Source: an uncultured Ilyobacter sp. (GTDB lineage: Bacteria > Fusobacteriota > Fusobacteriia > Fusobacteriales > Fusobacteriaceae). Taken from it: DNA of 64,000 nucleotides. Position 1 is the first letter of the stretch. Each line of letters opens with the position of its first letter. Below the pieces are notes generated by a model, which was given only the letters and a program-made list of their open reading frames with translations, was not told the origin of the DNA and did no database searches. Position numbers and translations under genes: made by a program. The DNA lies in NCBI RefSeq assembly GCF_963668085.1, contig NZ_OY764058.1, forward strand, positions 434,001 to 498,000, read 5' to 3'. This document shows, in pieces, positions 52,040 to 61,974 of this stretch.

Positions 52040-53578
52040 ATGATCAGGAAAAAACCTGCTGGTATTTGGCAAAAATTTTTAAACTATAAAAAAGAGACCC
52101 AGGAGAAACTCGACTTCTACGGAGGTACTGTTTTTTCCTCTATATATATGAAAATATCCCTCGGGATTATAGCGGCCATTATAGTTATCAATTTATCGGC
52201 TTTTTCTATGTTGAATAACTATTCGGAAAAATATTTCGAAAATGAATATATAGACAATTTCTCCTCGACCCTGTCGAGCCTCAACTGGTCTACCTCTGTC
52301 TTACTAGAAAACTATGATATTCCTACCCTTCAGAGACAGATTGAGGATGCAGGTTCCTATCCAGACATTGATACTATCCGTGTCTATAGTATTGATCAGA
52401 CAGTTATCGCCTCAAATAAGCAGGAAGAGATCGGAAAAAAAATACCTGAGCCATCAGTGAAGGAGATCATCGATAAAAATAAATTTAGACACATTGACTC
52501 TGATTTTAAAAAAGGAAAACTCAATATAGCCATGCCCGTAAAAGGAGCTGAGTACAGCCGAATAAACAATTCAGATATAAGCGGTGTCTTTTTTCTGAAG
52601 TCAAATGTGGACAATGCAATGATAGAGCTCAAAAATTCCAAAATTTATTTTTTGGAAAAAACTGTGGCAATGGGCGTAATACTGCTTATTTTTATGATTA
52701 TTATCCTCACAAAGATTTTATTTATTCCCGTATCAAAAATAAACAGGGCAATAAATTCCATATCCGGTGGAAAATTCGACCACAATATCGATTATAACTC
52801 TAAAAATGAGATGGGATATTTAATCACCGAGTTTAACTCTATGGCCTATAAGCTCCACCAGAGAGACTCACTCTTACAAGAGCATAACCAAAACCTGGAA
52901 AAGAAGGTAGACGAACGTACCAAAGAACTTAAACTCACACAGGATGTTACTGTAAACAGCCTTGCATACTTAGCTGAGATGCGTGACAATGAAACAGGAA
53001 ACCATATTTTGAGAACCAAAAGATACGTAGAGGCTTTAGCAGGACACTTAAGAGATCATCCTAGATTCAGAGAAGCTCTCACAACCAGAAACATCGAGCT
53101 GATTTCAAAGTCTGCTCCTCTCCACGACATAGGTAAGGTGGGGATATCAGATGCCATCCTATTAAAACCAGGAAGGTATACTGACGAGGAGTTTGAAATA
53201 ATGAAAAAACACACTGTCTACGGCAGAAATGCAATTATAAAATCTGAGAAAAAAAACGGGGTGAACTCCTTTTTAAAATTTGCCGAGGAGATCGCCTACT
53301 GCCATCATGAAAAATTTGACGGTTCAGGTTATCCTAGGGGGATCTCCGGGGAAGATATTCCCCTGTCTGCCAGGCTCATGACAATATCTGATATCTACGA
53401 TGCCCTTATCAGCAAAAGAGTTTATAAAAAAGCATTCTCCCATGAGGAAGCTGTAAAAATAATAACAGAAGGTGATGGCAGAACTTCACCTGAGCATTTT
53501 GATCCGGACATTCTAAAGGCCTTTACTGATATACAGGATCAATTTCATAAAATATATCTCGAATTAAAAGAGGATTGA
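52040..53578 (+). CDS. Membrane HD-GYP c-di-GMP phosphodiesterase
   Basis: 512 residues. TM1 (about 39-58), a periplasmic domain of about 150 residues, TM2 (about 208-228), HAMP (about 229-282), a coiled coil, then the HD-GYP domain (about 300-505) with H362/D363 in LHDIGKVGIS, HTVYGR, and HHEKFDGSGYP at 422-432. All metal-binding and GYP motifs are intact, so hydrolysis of c-di-GMP is predicted. ATG lies directly after the TAA of the lipoprotein gene; AAAGGAG is inside that gene's end. The GGDEF gene follows by 27 bases. Confidence 0.92.
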   Translation: MIRKKPAGIWQKFLNYKKETQEKLDFYGGTVFSSIYMKISLGIIAAIIVINLSAFSMLNNYSEKYFENEYIDNFSSTLSSLNWSTSVLLENYDIPTLQRQIEDAGSYPDIDTIRVYSIDQTVIASNKQEEIGKKIPEPSVKEIIDKNKFRHIDSDFKKGKLNIAMPVKGAEYSRINNSDISGVFFLKSNVDNAMIELKNSKIYFLEKTVAMGVILLIFMIIILTKILFIPVSKINRAINSISGGKFDHNIDYNSKNEMGYLITEFNSMAYKLHQRDSLLQEHNQNLEKKVDERTKELKLTQDVTVNSLAYLAEMRDNETGNHILRTKRYVEALAGHLRDHPRFREALTTRNIELISKSAPLHDIGKVGISDAILLKPGRYTDEEFEIMKKHTVYGRNAIIKSEKKNGVNSFLKFAEEIAYCHHEKFDGSGYPRGISGEDIPLSARLMTISDIYDALISKRVYKKAFSHEEAVKIITEGDGRTSPEHFDPDILKAFTDIQDQFHKIYLELKED

Positions 53579-53605
53579 TATGATTCTAAGCAAAGGAGAA
53601 AGTCC

Positions 53606-54952
53606 GTGAAAAAAAATATCTCTAAAAAATATTACTCTATAGCAGCTGCAATTTCTATTTCGTTCTTCGCTTTATTGTCATTTACATTTTATTCTAACAT
53701 GAAGAATGAGATTTACAGCAGTAAGGTGCATGAAAGAGAGGAAACCATAGGTAAATTTCTTCACTACAGGTCTCAGACCGAAAGTTTCTTCAATGTAAAT
53801 GAACATATACTAAAGGGTTATATAGCTTATTTAAAAACCCATCCTCAGGTGACGCCAGAGGAATCTGATAAATATCTTTCCAATCTAGTACAGGGGGATG
53901 GGCATTTAATTAGAAATATATCTACCATCAAAGATACAACTATAATATCAGTTTTTCCAAGGACAGGAAATGAGTCAGCTGTGGGAATTGACCTTTTGGA
54001 TATCCCTCTTCAAGGGGAAAAGGTCTTAGAGGTAAAATATGAGCTCAAGCAGATTCTCCAGGGTCCAGTGGAGCTCGTACAGGGTGGAAAAGGATTTATC
54101 ATAAGAATTCCCGTAGTAAATGATGAGACAGGGTACTGGGGACAGGTGAGTATAGTAATAGATGCTGACCTGTTTATAGAGAGGGCCCTTTTGGCAGAAA
54201 AGCAGGCTGGACTTCACATAGCGCTTTTTAACGACAGTACTTTTAGAGAAAATCCTTTTTTAGGAGATAGGTCAATACTTAAAAAGAACCCTATTATGCT
54301 AGACATGGAATTCAGCAATACCCTTTGGAGTGCTGCATTTATACCTATAAATGGCTGGGAAAGAGGAGATGATAAAATTGTACTGAAATTGGTTGTGTTG
54401 ATTTTATTGACCTTATCAGCTTCACTGCTTCTTTACAACAATATAATTTCAAGATTCAAATTTAAAAATGAGGTGATTCATGATCACCTTACAGGACTTT
54501 ATAGCAGGGCTTTCCTAGATGAGTTCTACCAGATGGCATTTGAAAAGGCCAAGAGAAATGATACCAAGGTCCTCATACTTCTCTTAGATATAAATAAATT
54601 TAAAAATATAAATGATACCTATGGACACAAGGCAGGAGACGAGGTATTGAAGCTGATCTCTGCCCAGCTACTCAAAATATGTAGAAAATCAGAGGCTGTA
54701 TTTCGACTGGGAGGAGACGAGTTTCTTATTATTATCCCGGATATAGGGGATATTTCAGATGTAAAAATTATAAAAGAAAGAATAAGAAAAGCTGTCACCC
54801 TAGATTACCGTCATCAGAATAAGAAAATAAAAATTCTTTCCAGTGTAGGAAGTGCAGTTTACCCAACAGATGAAACTGACTTTGACAAACTGACACATAT
54901 CGCAGATGAAGACATGTATAATCAGAAGACAAATTCAAAAGACACTAATTAA
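53606..54952 (+). CDS. Membrane diguanylate cyclase (GGDEF)
   Basis: 448 residues from a GTG start after AAAGGAGAA. TM1 (about 9-30), a periplasmic sensor (about 31-255, perhaps a Cache domain), TM2 (about 260-282), and a GGDEF domain with DHLTGLYSR, DINKFKNINDTYGH and GGDEF at 369-373. The inhibitory RxxD site reads RKSE, so product inhibition may be weak. With the HD-GYP protein in one operon, synthesis and breakdown of c-di-GMP are paired under a shared extracellular input. A terminator follows. Confidence 0.9.
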   Translation: MKKNISKKYYSIAAAISISFFALLSFTFYSNMKNEIYSSKVHEREETIGKFLHYRSQTESFFNVNEHILKGYIAYLKTHPQVTPEESDKYLSNLVQGDGHLIRNISTIKDTTIISVFPRTGNESAVGIDLLDIPLQGEKVLEVKYELKQILQGPVELVQGGKGFIIRIPVVNDETGYWGQVSIVIDADLFIERALLAEKQAGLHIALFNDSTFRENPFLGDRSILKKNPIMLDMEFSNTLWSAAFIPINGWERGDDKIVLKLVVLILLTLSASLLLYNNIISRFKFKNEVIHDHLTGLYSRAFLDEFYQMAFEKAKRNDTKVLILLLDINKFKNINDTYGHKAGDEVLKLISAQLLKICRKSEAVFRLGGDEFLIIIPDIGDISDVKIIKERIRKAVTLDYRHQNKKIKILSSVGSAVYPTDETDFDKLTHIADEDMYNQKTNSKDTN

Positions 54953-54970
54953 ATTTTAAATAATCTTACC

Positions 54971-55005
54971 ATCAACCTCGAAAATTTCTCGAGGTTGATT
55001 TTTTT
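54971..55005 (+). terminator. Terminator after the c-di-GMP operon
   Basis: ATCAACCTCGA / TCGAGGTTGAT arms with a short loop and a six-T tail, 18 bases after the stop codon. Confidence 0.92.
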
Positions 55006-55027
55006 AATTCACGAGAGAAAAATAAAG

Positions 55028-55056
55028 TTTAGTGGAAATTTACAGGCTATTATAAA
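55028..55056 (+). promoter_or_regulatory. Promoter of the zinc importer operon
   Basis: TTTAGT, 17 bases, TATAAA, about 57 bases before the start codon. The -10 is good and the -35 poor. I could not identify a Zur box. Confidence 0.5.
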
Positions 55057-55113
55057 GGATGTTTTTAAATTACTAGAATAAATCTATATACACAATGCAA
55101 AAGGAGGAAATAC

Positions 55114-55992
55114 ATGATTAGATTTTTTATAACTATATTATTTACACTGATTTTCACAGTCATCTCCTTTGGAGAAAATATAAAAGTCATAGCCACAATA
55201 TTTCCAAATTATGACTTTGCCAGAAATATAGGTAAAGAAAAGGCAGAAGTTATACTTCTTTTACCACCTGGAGTAGAAGCTCACTCCTATGAGCCAACAC
55301 CTAGAGATATGGTCAGGATAACTACTTCTGATATACTCCTCTATACCGGCGAGGATATGGAGCCCTGGGTTCACAGACTAGGCGGAAATCTTCCCTCCTC
55401 AGTAACTGTCTCTGACATCAGTCAGGGCATAGAGAAAATAAAAGATGATGATCACGATCATACGGACCCCCATATATGGACAGATCCAATCCTTGCAATG
55501 CAGATGGTAGACAATGTTGCCGCAGCCTTTGCAGAATCCGACCCTAAAAACAGTGAATACTATATTGAAAATGCCAAAATTTATAAAAATAAGCTTTTTA
55601 AACTGCACCAAAAGATAGAGAGGGAGCTGTCAGATATAGATAAACGAAGCCTTGTATTTTCAGGGCACATGGTATTTGGATACTTTGCCAAGAGGTATAA
55701 CCTCACCTTTTTAACTCCCTACAGGAGTTTTTCTCCTGATGCAGAGCCTACTCCAAAACGTATGGCAGAACTTATAACAACTATAAAAAAACGTGGGGAC
55801 TCTTATATTTATTTTGAAGAACTTATAGACCCTAAGAGTGCAAAACTTATTGCCAGTGAAACCCAGACAAAAATTCTCCTTTTACATGGTGCTCACAATC
55901 TGTCCAAAGAGGAATTTAAATCTGGGAAGGGTTACATAGATATAATGGAGGATAACCTAAAAAATTTGAAAAGAGGTCTGAAAAATGAATGA
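55114..55992 (+). CDS. znuA: Zinc/manganese ABC transporter substrate-binding protein
   Basis: 292 residues. Signal peptide (FFITILFTLIFTVISFG), then the cluster A-I metal-binding fold: IFPNYDFARNIG, PPGVEAHSYEPTPRD with the first His ligand, a short His loop DDDHDHTDPHIW, FSGHMVFGYFAKRY with another His, and YFEELIDPKSA. A short rather than long His loop is present. Overlaps the ATPase gene by eight bases. Zinc is favoured by the His loop, but manganese cannot be ruled out. Confidence 0.9.
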   Translation: MIRFFITILFTLIFTVISFGENIKVIATIFPNYDFARNIGKEKAEVILLLPPGVEAHSYEPTPRDMVRITTSDILLYTGEDMEPWVHRLGGNLPSSVTVSDISQGIEKIKDDDHDHTDPHIWTDPILAMQMVDNVAAAFAESDPKNSEYYIENAKIYKNKLFKLHQKIERELSDIDKRSLVFSGHMVFGYFAKRYNLTFLTPYRSFSPDAEPTPKRMAELITTIKKRGDSYIYFEELIDPKSAKLIASETQTKILLLHGAHNLSKEEFKSGKGYIDIMEDNLKNLKRGLKNE

Positions 55993-56731
55993 TGTCATCA
56001 TCTCTGTGGATAAGCTTAATATTGCCTATAACGGCGTCAGAATTCTAGAAAACATATCCTTTGATGTCACAGCAGGGGACTATATAGGGATAGTGGGGCC
56101 AAATGGGTCGGGAAAAACCACCCTTGTTAAAACCATGGTGGGGATACTAAAAAACACCGTGGGAAGTGTAAAATACCACAATATAAGTCCTGGGGAGATA
56201 GGCTATCTACCTCAGAAAAGTTTCAAGGTTGACAAGACTTTCCCAGGAAAAGTGAGGGAAGTTATCGCTTCTGGGCTCCTTGGTAAAAAGAGATTTCCAA
56301 GGTACCTTTCAAAAGAAGAATGGAAAGGTGTAGATGAACTTTTAAAAAAGCTAAAAATTGAAAAACTTGCAGATAAATCCATAGGAAACCTTTCTGGAGG
56401 TCAGCAACAAAGGGTTCTTTTGGCCAGGGCCTTAGTATCAAAACCAAGAATTTTATTTTTAGACGAGCCCACCTCTGCCCTAGACCCTAAGGTAAGAAAT
56501 GAGTTCTACGAACTTTTGAAAGAGATAAACTCGAGGGATAAGGTCACAATACTATTTGTCTCCCATGATGTGGGGGGAATAGGGAAACATACCTCAAAAA
56601 TGCTTTATTTAGACAGGTCTCTTGTTTTCTATGGGAACTATGATGAATTTTGCCAGTCAGATAAGATGACATCTTACTTTGGTCTAATTTCACAACATCA
56701 ATTTTGCTGGAGGCATACCCATGATCATTAA
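55985..56731 (+). CDS. znuC: Zinc/manganese ABC transporter ATP-binding protein
   Basis: 248 residues. Walker A GPNGSGKTT (38-46), Q-loop YLPQKS, signature LSGGQQQR, Walker B ILFLDEPTSAL and switch His in VSHDVGG. It ends in HQFCWRHTHDH, a His/Cys-rich tail that could bind metal. It drives uptake through the permease encoded next, with which it overlaps by 11 bases. Confidence 0.92.
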   Translation: MNDVIISVDKLNIAYNGVRILENISFDVTAGDYIGIVGPNGSGKTTLVKTMVGILKNTVGSVKYHNISPGEIGYLPQKSFKVDKTFPGKVREVIASGLLGKKRFPRYLSKEEWKGVDELLKKLKIEKLADKSIGNLSGGQQQRVLLARALVSKPRILFLDEPTSALDPKVRNEFYELLKEINSRDKVTILFVSHDVGGIGKHTSKMLYLDRSLVFYGNYDEFCQSDKMTSYFGLISQHQFCWRHTHDH

Positions 56732-57545
56732 TGAAATAATACAGGCTCTTAGTTTCTCATTTATAAAGAGGGCAATATTGTCAGGGATATTTATCTCCCT
56801 GTCATGCTCTTTTTTAGGACCTTTTTTGGTCTTAAAAAATTTATCCCTTATAGGAGATGGTTTGGCTCACGTGGCCTTTGCCACTGTGGCCCTGGGGATA
56901 ATGTTTTCCATCTCCCCTATACTGGTTTCCGTCCCATTGGTTATACTAGCCTCCTTCCTTATACTGAAACTAAACGAAAAGGCAAATATCGACGGAGATG
57001 CAGCCATCGGTCTGGTTTCCTCCCTGGCAGTTTCCCTAGGGGTGCTCATAGCCAGCTTATCCAAGGGTTTCAATGTGGATTTATTCAGCTTTCTCTTTGG
57101 AAACATCCTTATTATCACAAGGGGAGAAATTATAATGTCTGGGATACTCTGTGTTACTGTGGTCACAGGGGTGATTTTATTTTACCCTGATCTTTTTACA
57201 ATAACCTATGATGAGGAGTTTGCATTGTCCCAGGGACTTAATGTCAGGCTTCTAAACCAGCTCCTTATAATACTCACATCAGTCACAATAGCCCTAGGAA
57301 TAAGAATCGTAGGAACAATGCTCATTTCATCCCTAATTATATTTCCAGCTGTTACCGCACTGCAGGTGGCCAAAGGTTTCAAGAGCACCCTTGCCTTTTC
57401 TGCCCTTTTTTCCTCTACATCTGTGATTTTAGGGATTTTCACCTCTTATATATTAGATATTCCAACTGGCGCCACCATAGTTATCATAAATTCCATCTAT
57501 TTTATAGGAGCCTTTGTTTTTAAGAAAATTATTTTAAAAAGATAG
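56721..57545 (+). CDS. znuB: Zinc/manganese ABC transporter permease
   Basis: 274 residues with about eight TM helices. ABC-3 family motifs: GPFLVLKNLSLIGDGLAHVAFA, LDLFSFLFGN-like VDLFSFLFGN, YDEEFALSQG, and VRIVGTMLISSLIIFPA. It forms the membrane pore of the importer. Last of the three-gene unit; the RND genes start 45 bases later and may be co-transcribed. Confidence 0.92.
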   Translation: MIINEIIQALSFSFIKRAILSGIFISLSCSFLGPFLVLKNLSLIGDGLAHVAFATVALGIMFSISPILVSVPLVILASFLILKLNEKANIDGDAAIGLVSSLAVSLGVLIASLSKGFNVDLFSFLFGNILIITRGEIIMSGILCVTVVTGVILFYPDLFTITYDEEFALSQGLNVRLLNQLLIILTSVTIALGIRIVGTMLISSLIIFPAVTALQVAKGFKSTLAFSALFSSTSVILGIFTSYILDIPTGATIVIINSIYFIGAFVFKKIILKR

Positions 57546-57590
57546 ACGGTACTTTTTTACTGCTATATTGTTCCAAGGAAGTGAACTGTT

Positions 57591-58874
57591 ATGATAAAAA
57601 AGACAATCACCTTGATAATGCTCACTCTTTTTGCCGCATGCGGTGAAAAAGCACAGGATGAAGCTCCCCCCAAAGAGATAAAGCCTGTAAAAACAGCTCT
57701 TATAAAAAATATCGAAATGTATAAGAGAGTGGTTGATAATTCCGATATAGAGCCTATTTCCCAGGTGGAACAGATCACAGAAAAAGGCGGGGAGATAATA
57801 AAAATAGACTTTGATAACGGAGACAGGGTAGAAAAAGGTCAGGTAATATTAACTATAAAAAATGAAACTGTCTCTTCTAGGTATTTCAGGGCAAAAGCAG
57901 ATATGGAAAACAAGAAGTCTCAGATGGAAAAAACAGTAAAATTTGCAAAGGATGAGATACTAAAAAGTTATGAAGAAGCAAAATCTGCATATATCTCAGC
58001 CAAAGGAGACCTAGCTGCAGCAGAAAAAAGTTTCAACGAGAAAAAGACCACCTTTGCTGGAAATGAAGAACTTTATAAAGAGAGACTCATCTCTGAAAAA
58101 GAATACAGAGAGATCATAAGCTCCTTTGAACAGGCAAAAGTGAGATATGAATCCCTGAAAAACGGAGGAGTCAGGGAAAAAGAAGCCTCTTACCTCCTCT
58201 ATAAAAAATATAAAGAGGATGAAAGCTGGAAATATGAAATATCAATGGCTAAATCCGATTACCAGCTGGCCTTGGCTGAATTTAACGCAGCTAAGAACGA
58301 CTATGACGATCTCAGTGTAAAAGCAAAGATATCGGGAGTTGTCACAGATATGGATTTAGACCTTTATCAGTATATTGACGAAAAGAAGTTTCTTTTTAGC
58401 ATAATTGACGATAATCTCATGAAGGTGGAGATGGGTGTCCCTGGGGAAGACATCTCAGATATTGCCATCGGTAAAAAAATAGGTGTGTTTATTCCTGATA
58501 TTTCAAAGGTTATAGAGGGAAAAGTCTATGAGATAAATCCCTCAGCTAATCCAGCAACAAAAAAATTCACAGTAAAAATATCCCTAGATAACAGCGACGG
58601 CTTTTTAAAAAAAGGTATGTACTCAGAAGTAAGGTTAGAGTCAAATCCTAAAAATGTTCCTGTAGTTCCAAAGGAAGCAGTTATGATAAAAGATCTCGTA
58701 AGCTATATTGCTATTGCAGATAACAGCGAGGCAAAGGTAGTACAGATAAAAACCGGAATGGAATCTGACTCTTTTTATGAAGTTATCTCCTCTGAAGTCT
58801 CTTCAGGTGATAAGGTCATAATACAGGGACAATACCTCTTAGAAAACGGAGACAGCATCAAGGAGGTCGAATAG
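57591..58874 (+). CDS. RND efflux periplasmic adaptor (membrane fusion) lipoprotein
   Basis: 427 residues. Lipobox LFAAC near residue 20, lipoyl half-motifs (GGEIIKIDFDNGDRVEKGQ and ISGVVTDMDLDLYQYI), a long alpha-helical hairpin (about 95-230) and beta-barrel segments such as PSANPATKKFTV. It links the RND pump to an outer membrane channel. AAGGAAGTG before the ATG. Followed by the pump gene after one base. No TolC-like gene is present in the window. Confidence 0.92.
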   Translation: MIKKTITLIMLTLFAACGEKAQDEAPPKEIKPVKTALIKNIEMYKRVVDNSDIEPISQVEQITEKGGEIIKIDFDNGDRVEKGQVILTIKNETVSSRYFRAKADMENKKSQMEKTVKFAKDEILKSYEEAKSAYISAKGDLAAAEKSFNEKKTTFAGNEELYKERLISEKEYREIISSFEQAKVRYESLKNGGVREKEASYLLYKKYKEDESWKYEISMAKSDYQLALAEFNAAKNDYDDLSVKAKISGVVTDMDLDLYQYIDEKKFLFSIIDDNLMKVEMGVPGEDISDIAIGKKIGVFIPDISKVIEGKVYEINPSANPATKKFTVKISLDNSDGFLKKGMYSEVRLESNPKNVPVVPKEAVMIKDLVSYIAIADNSEAKVVQIKTGMESDSFYEVISSEVSSGDKVIIQGQYLLENGDSIKEVE

Positions 58875-58875
58875 C

Positions 58876-61800
58876 ATGAGAGATATACCATTAATTGCTA
58901 TAAAAAAACCTGCAACTACCCTTATGCTAATTGTGACAATGATAGTTGTGGGACTTTTAAGCCTTTCACAGATGCCTGTGGCCCTTTTGCCAAATTTTAA
59001 TATCCCTGTCGCCACTGTTGTGACAACCTGGTCTGGGGCATCTCCTGAGGATATGGATAAGCTTGTCACAAGAAAATTAGAAGATGCCGTATCACTGGTT
59101 GAGGGAATAAAAAACTTTTACTCTTATTCTAGCCTGGGGCTTTCACAGATAGTTATCGAGTTTGACTACGGAACTAATTCCGATGACAAGGTAGACCTTA
59201 TACAGACAGAGGTAAACAAGATAAGGAGTGAACTTCCTGACGATATCAATGAACCTGTCACAGACAAGATCGATATAGGGGCCGAGACCTCTATACTGGT
59301 GGACTATATAGGGGATGACATCACCTCCCTGAGGTCAACTGCAGAAAACCTCATAAAACCCAGATTTCAAAGAGTAAAAGGAGTGGGTGACGTATCAGTT
59401 CAAGGAGGACTGGAAAAAGAGGTCCTTGTGGAATTAAATCCATACAAACTTGATTCATATAGCTTAAATGCAGTGGATATATTCAACATAATAAAACAGT
59501 CAAATATAAACATTCCCATAGGAGAGGTCAAATCCGGTGAGAAAAGCTATCTTGTAAAAATAGAAGGAGAACTAGAAAGCGTAACACAGATAGAAAATGT
59601 CGTTATCTCAAATATAGGCTCTAAGATACTGAGACTCAAAGACGTGGCCTCTGTCACTCTTACCCACAAAGACCGAGATTCATTTTACAGGGTGAACGGT
59701 CAGCCAGCAGTTTCTGTAATGGTAAATAAGGCTGAGGACGGAAACATAGTTGATATTGCAGACAGGATAAAGGCAGATATAGAGGAACTAGGCCCATTTC
59801 TCCCTGCAAAAACCTACCTTTCTGTAGGCTATGATGCATCAAAATTTATAAATCAGTCTATCAATACCGTAAAAAATAACGCCATAACAGGGCTTGTTCT
59901 TGCCTCTATAATTCTATTTATATTTCTAAAAAGTTTCAGAGCCACTTCAATAATTGCCTTAGCTATACCCTCCTCAATTATTTTCACCTTTGCCTTTATG
60001 AATATGAAGGGAATATCCTTAAATGTAATATCTCTCATGGGACTATCACTAGGAGTAGGGATGCTTGTAGACAACTCAGTCGTGGTCTTAGACAACATCT
60101 ACAGACATTATAAAGAACTAAAAAAGAACCCGTCAGAAGCTGCAGGTGAAGGTGCTCGAGAGATTGCTATGCCTATTTTGGCTTCTACTGCTACCACAGT
60201 GGCAGTATTTATACCTATCGTCCTGAGAGAGGGGATAGCCAAAGAGATATTCAGCGACATGTCCTTTACCATATCATTTTCTCTTTTGGCCTCACTTATA
60301 GTGGCTCTCACCTTTGTTCCTATGATATCTAGCAAGATACTAGAAAAAGAGGAGAAACACAGTGAGGACGGGAGATTATTAAAAAAAATAAGATTAATAT
60401 ATATGAAACTCCTAAAATTGACTCTGATTCACAAATGGAAAACACTGGTGATAACCATGGTACTCTTTATTATCTCACTTTTTATAGCAGGAACCATCGG
60501 GGGAGAATTTATGCCCGAGCAGGATGAGAGTCAGTATACGATAATAGCAGAACTTCCATCTGGAATGGAGATCTCCATGGCAGAACGTACTTCACAACTT
60601 CTAGAAAACAGAGTTGTCAAGGAAAAAGAAAATGATGAAATGGTCAGATACAGCACAAGCGGTAACCCTAGCCAGATAGCCATAAATGTTGAGCTTAAAA
60701 AGAAAAAAGAAAGAGACCGTGATGTTTTTGCCATCGTTGATTCCCTCAGAGAGGATCTTTTAAAAATCCCGGATATAAAACTAAATCTCACCACAGTTTT
60801 TAGAGGTCCCCAAACCTCAGAAAGAGATTTTCAGTTTGAGATATATTCGTCAAATTATCTTCAGATGGAATCCATCACAAAACAACTCTTTGAAGTTATG
60901 AAAAATAAACGCGGGCTAGTTGATTTCAAATCATCCATCGAAGGAGGCGGGCCTCAGGCAAAAATAATCATAAACAGAGACAAGGCACAGTCTTACGGTC
61001 TGCGTGTCACCGAGATAGCTCAGGCCCTTAGTTATCAGATACTTGGAGATGATCCCATCACTATAAAGACAGATAATGAAGAGGTAGATGTCACAGTTAA
61101 GTTAGCAGAAGAGTTTCGAAAATCCATAGACAAATTTTTAGAGTCAAAAATAAAAACACCTGAAGGAATCTCTGTAAAAATACGAGATGTGGCAGATATA
61201 AAAATCCAAGAGGGTTCGTCACAGGTAGAAAGAAAAAACAAGATTAGAAAAGTGACCATTTCTGCCAACATAGCAGATGACTTCACCTTAAAAGAGGCTC
61301 AGATTTTCATGGCTGAGGAGTTTAGAAAACTCAATCCTCCAAAGACGGTATCCTACGGATTCGGGGGAGAGGGTCAGCAGTTAAACGAGGCTATGACAGA
61401 TTTAAATATAGCCCTTATACTCTCTATCTTTATAGTTTACTTTATTTTGGTTTCGCAGTTTGAGTCTTTTATACTTCCATTTATCATAGTAGGAGCAATC
61501 CCTCTTTCTGTAATCGGAGTTTTTTTCGGTCTTTTTGCCACAGGAAGAAAGTTAGATATCATGGTGATGGTCGGTATAATCATGCTCGTAGGAATAGTGG
61601 TAAACAACGCCATTGTACTTATAGATTATATCAATCTTTTGAGGCTGAGGGGAGCCAATATGGAAGAGGCCCTTATCGAAGCAGGTGAGACAAGGCTAAG
61701 GCCCATTGTCATGACTACTCTCACTACGGTTTTTGGTATGATCCCACTGGCGATAAGTAGGGGAGAAGGGTCTGAGATGTATAACGGCATGGCCATCGCA

Positions 61801-61908
61801 GTTATTTTTGGTCTTTCCCTTTCTACGCTTCTCACTCTAATAATTATCCCTATACTCTATTCCCTCGTAGAAAAGGCAAGGGTTAAATTAAAAAGAGACA
61901 GAAATTAA
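58876..61908 (+). CDS. RND-family efflux transporter (AcrB/HAE1-like)
   Basis: 1010 residues with the usual 12 TM helices and two large periplasmic loops. RDIPLIAIKKPATTLM begins the protein; TM4 carries GVGMLVDNSVVVLDN with the proton-relay Asp; GEFMPEQDESQY and the TM10-11 region GIVVNNAIVLIDYIN are typical. VDN rather than VDD in TM4 is common in pumps outside the AcrB core. Drives export with proton (or possibly sodium) gradient; substrates unknown. Terminator after it. Confidence 0.94.
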   Translation: MRDIPLIAIKKPATTLMLIVTMIVVGLLSLSQMPVALLPNFNIPVATVVTTWSGASPEDMDKLVTRKLEDAVSLVEGIKNFYSYSSLGLSQIVIEFDYGTNSDDKVDLIQTEVNKIRSELPDDINEPVTDKIDIGAETSILVDYIGDDITSLRSTAENLIKPRFQRVKGVGDVSVQGGLEKEVLVELNPYKLDSYSLNAVDIFNIIKQSNINIPIGEVKSGEKSYLVKIEGELESVTQIENVVISNIGSKILRLKDVASVTLTHKDRDSFYRVNGQPAVSVMVNKAEDGNIVDIADRIKADIEELGPFLPAKTYLSVGYDASKFINQSINTVKNNAITGLVLASIILFIFLKSFRATSIIALAIPSSIIFTFAFMNMKGISLNVISLMGLSLGVGMLVDNSVVVLDNIYRHYKELKKNPSEAAGEGAREIAMPILASTATTVAVFIPIVLREGIAKEIFSDMSFTISFSLLASLIVALTFVPMISSKILEKEEKHSEDGRLLKKIRLIYMKLLKLTLIHKWKTLVITMVLFIISLFIAGTIGGEFMPEQDESQYTIIAELPSGMEISMAERTSQLLENRVVKEKENDEMVRYSTSGNPSQIAINVELKKKKERDRDVFAIVDSLREDLLKIPDIKLNLTTVFRGPQTSERDFQFEIYSSNYLQMESITKQLFEVMKNKRGLVDFKSSIEGGGPQAKIIINRDKAQSYGLRVTEIAQALSYQILGDDPITIKTDNEEVDVTVKLAEEFRKSIDKFLESKIKTPEGISVKIRDVADIKIQEGSSQVERKNKIRKVTISANIADDFTLKEAQIFMAEEFRKLNPPKTVSYGFGGEGQQLNEAMTDLNIALILSIFIVYFILVSQFESFILPFIIVGAIPLSVIGVFFGLFATGRKLDIMVMVGIIMLVGIVVNNAIVLIDYINLLRLRGANMEEALIEAGETRLRPIVMTTLTTVFGMIPLAISRGEGSEMYNGMAIAVIFGLSLSTLLTLIIIPILYSLVEKARVKLKRDRN

Positions 61909-61925
61909 ATTTTCTGTCTCTTTTT
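61891..61925 (+). terminator. Terminator after the RND pump
   Basis: AAAAGAGACAGAAA / TTTCTGTCTCTTTT arms, overlapping the stop codon and followed by T. Confidence 0.9.
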
Positions 61926-61974
61926 CTTTTAAGCTATTATTCCTTAAACTATTAAACTTCAAAGTAAAACTCAC

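Noticed and set aside
57591..61908. Complete tripartite efflux pump operon
   Set aside because: No outer membrane channel gene lies beside the adaptor and pump, so only two parts can be claimed here.
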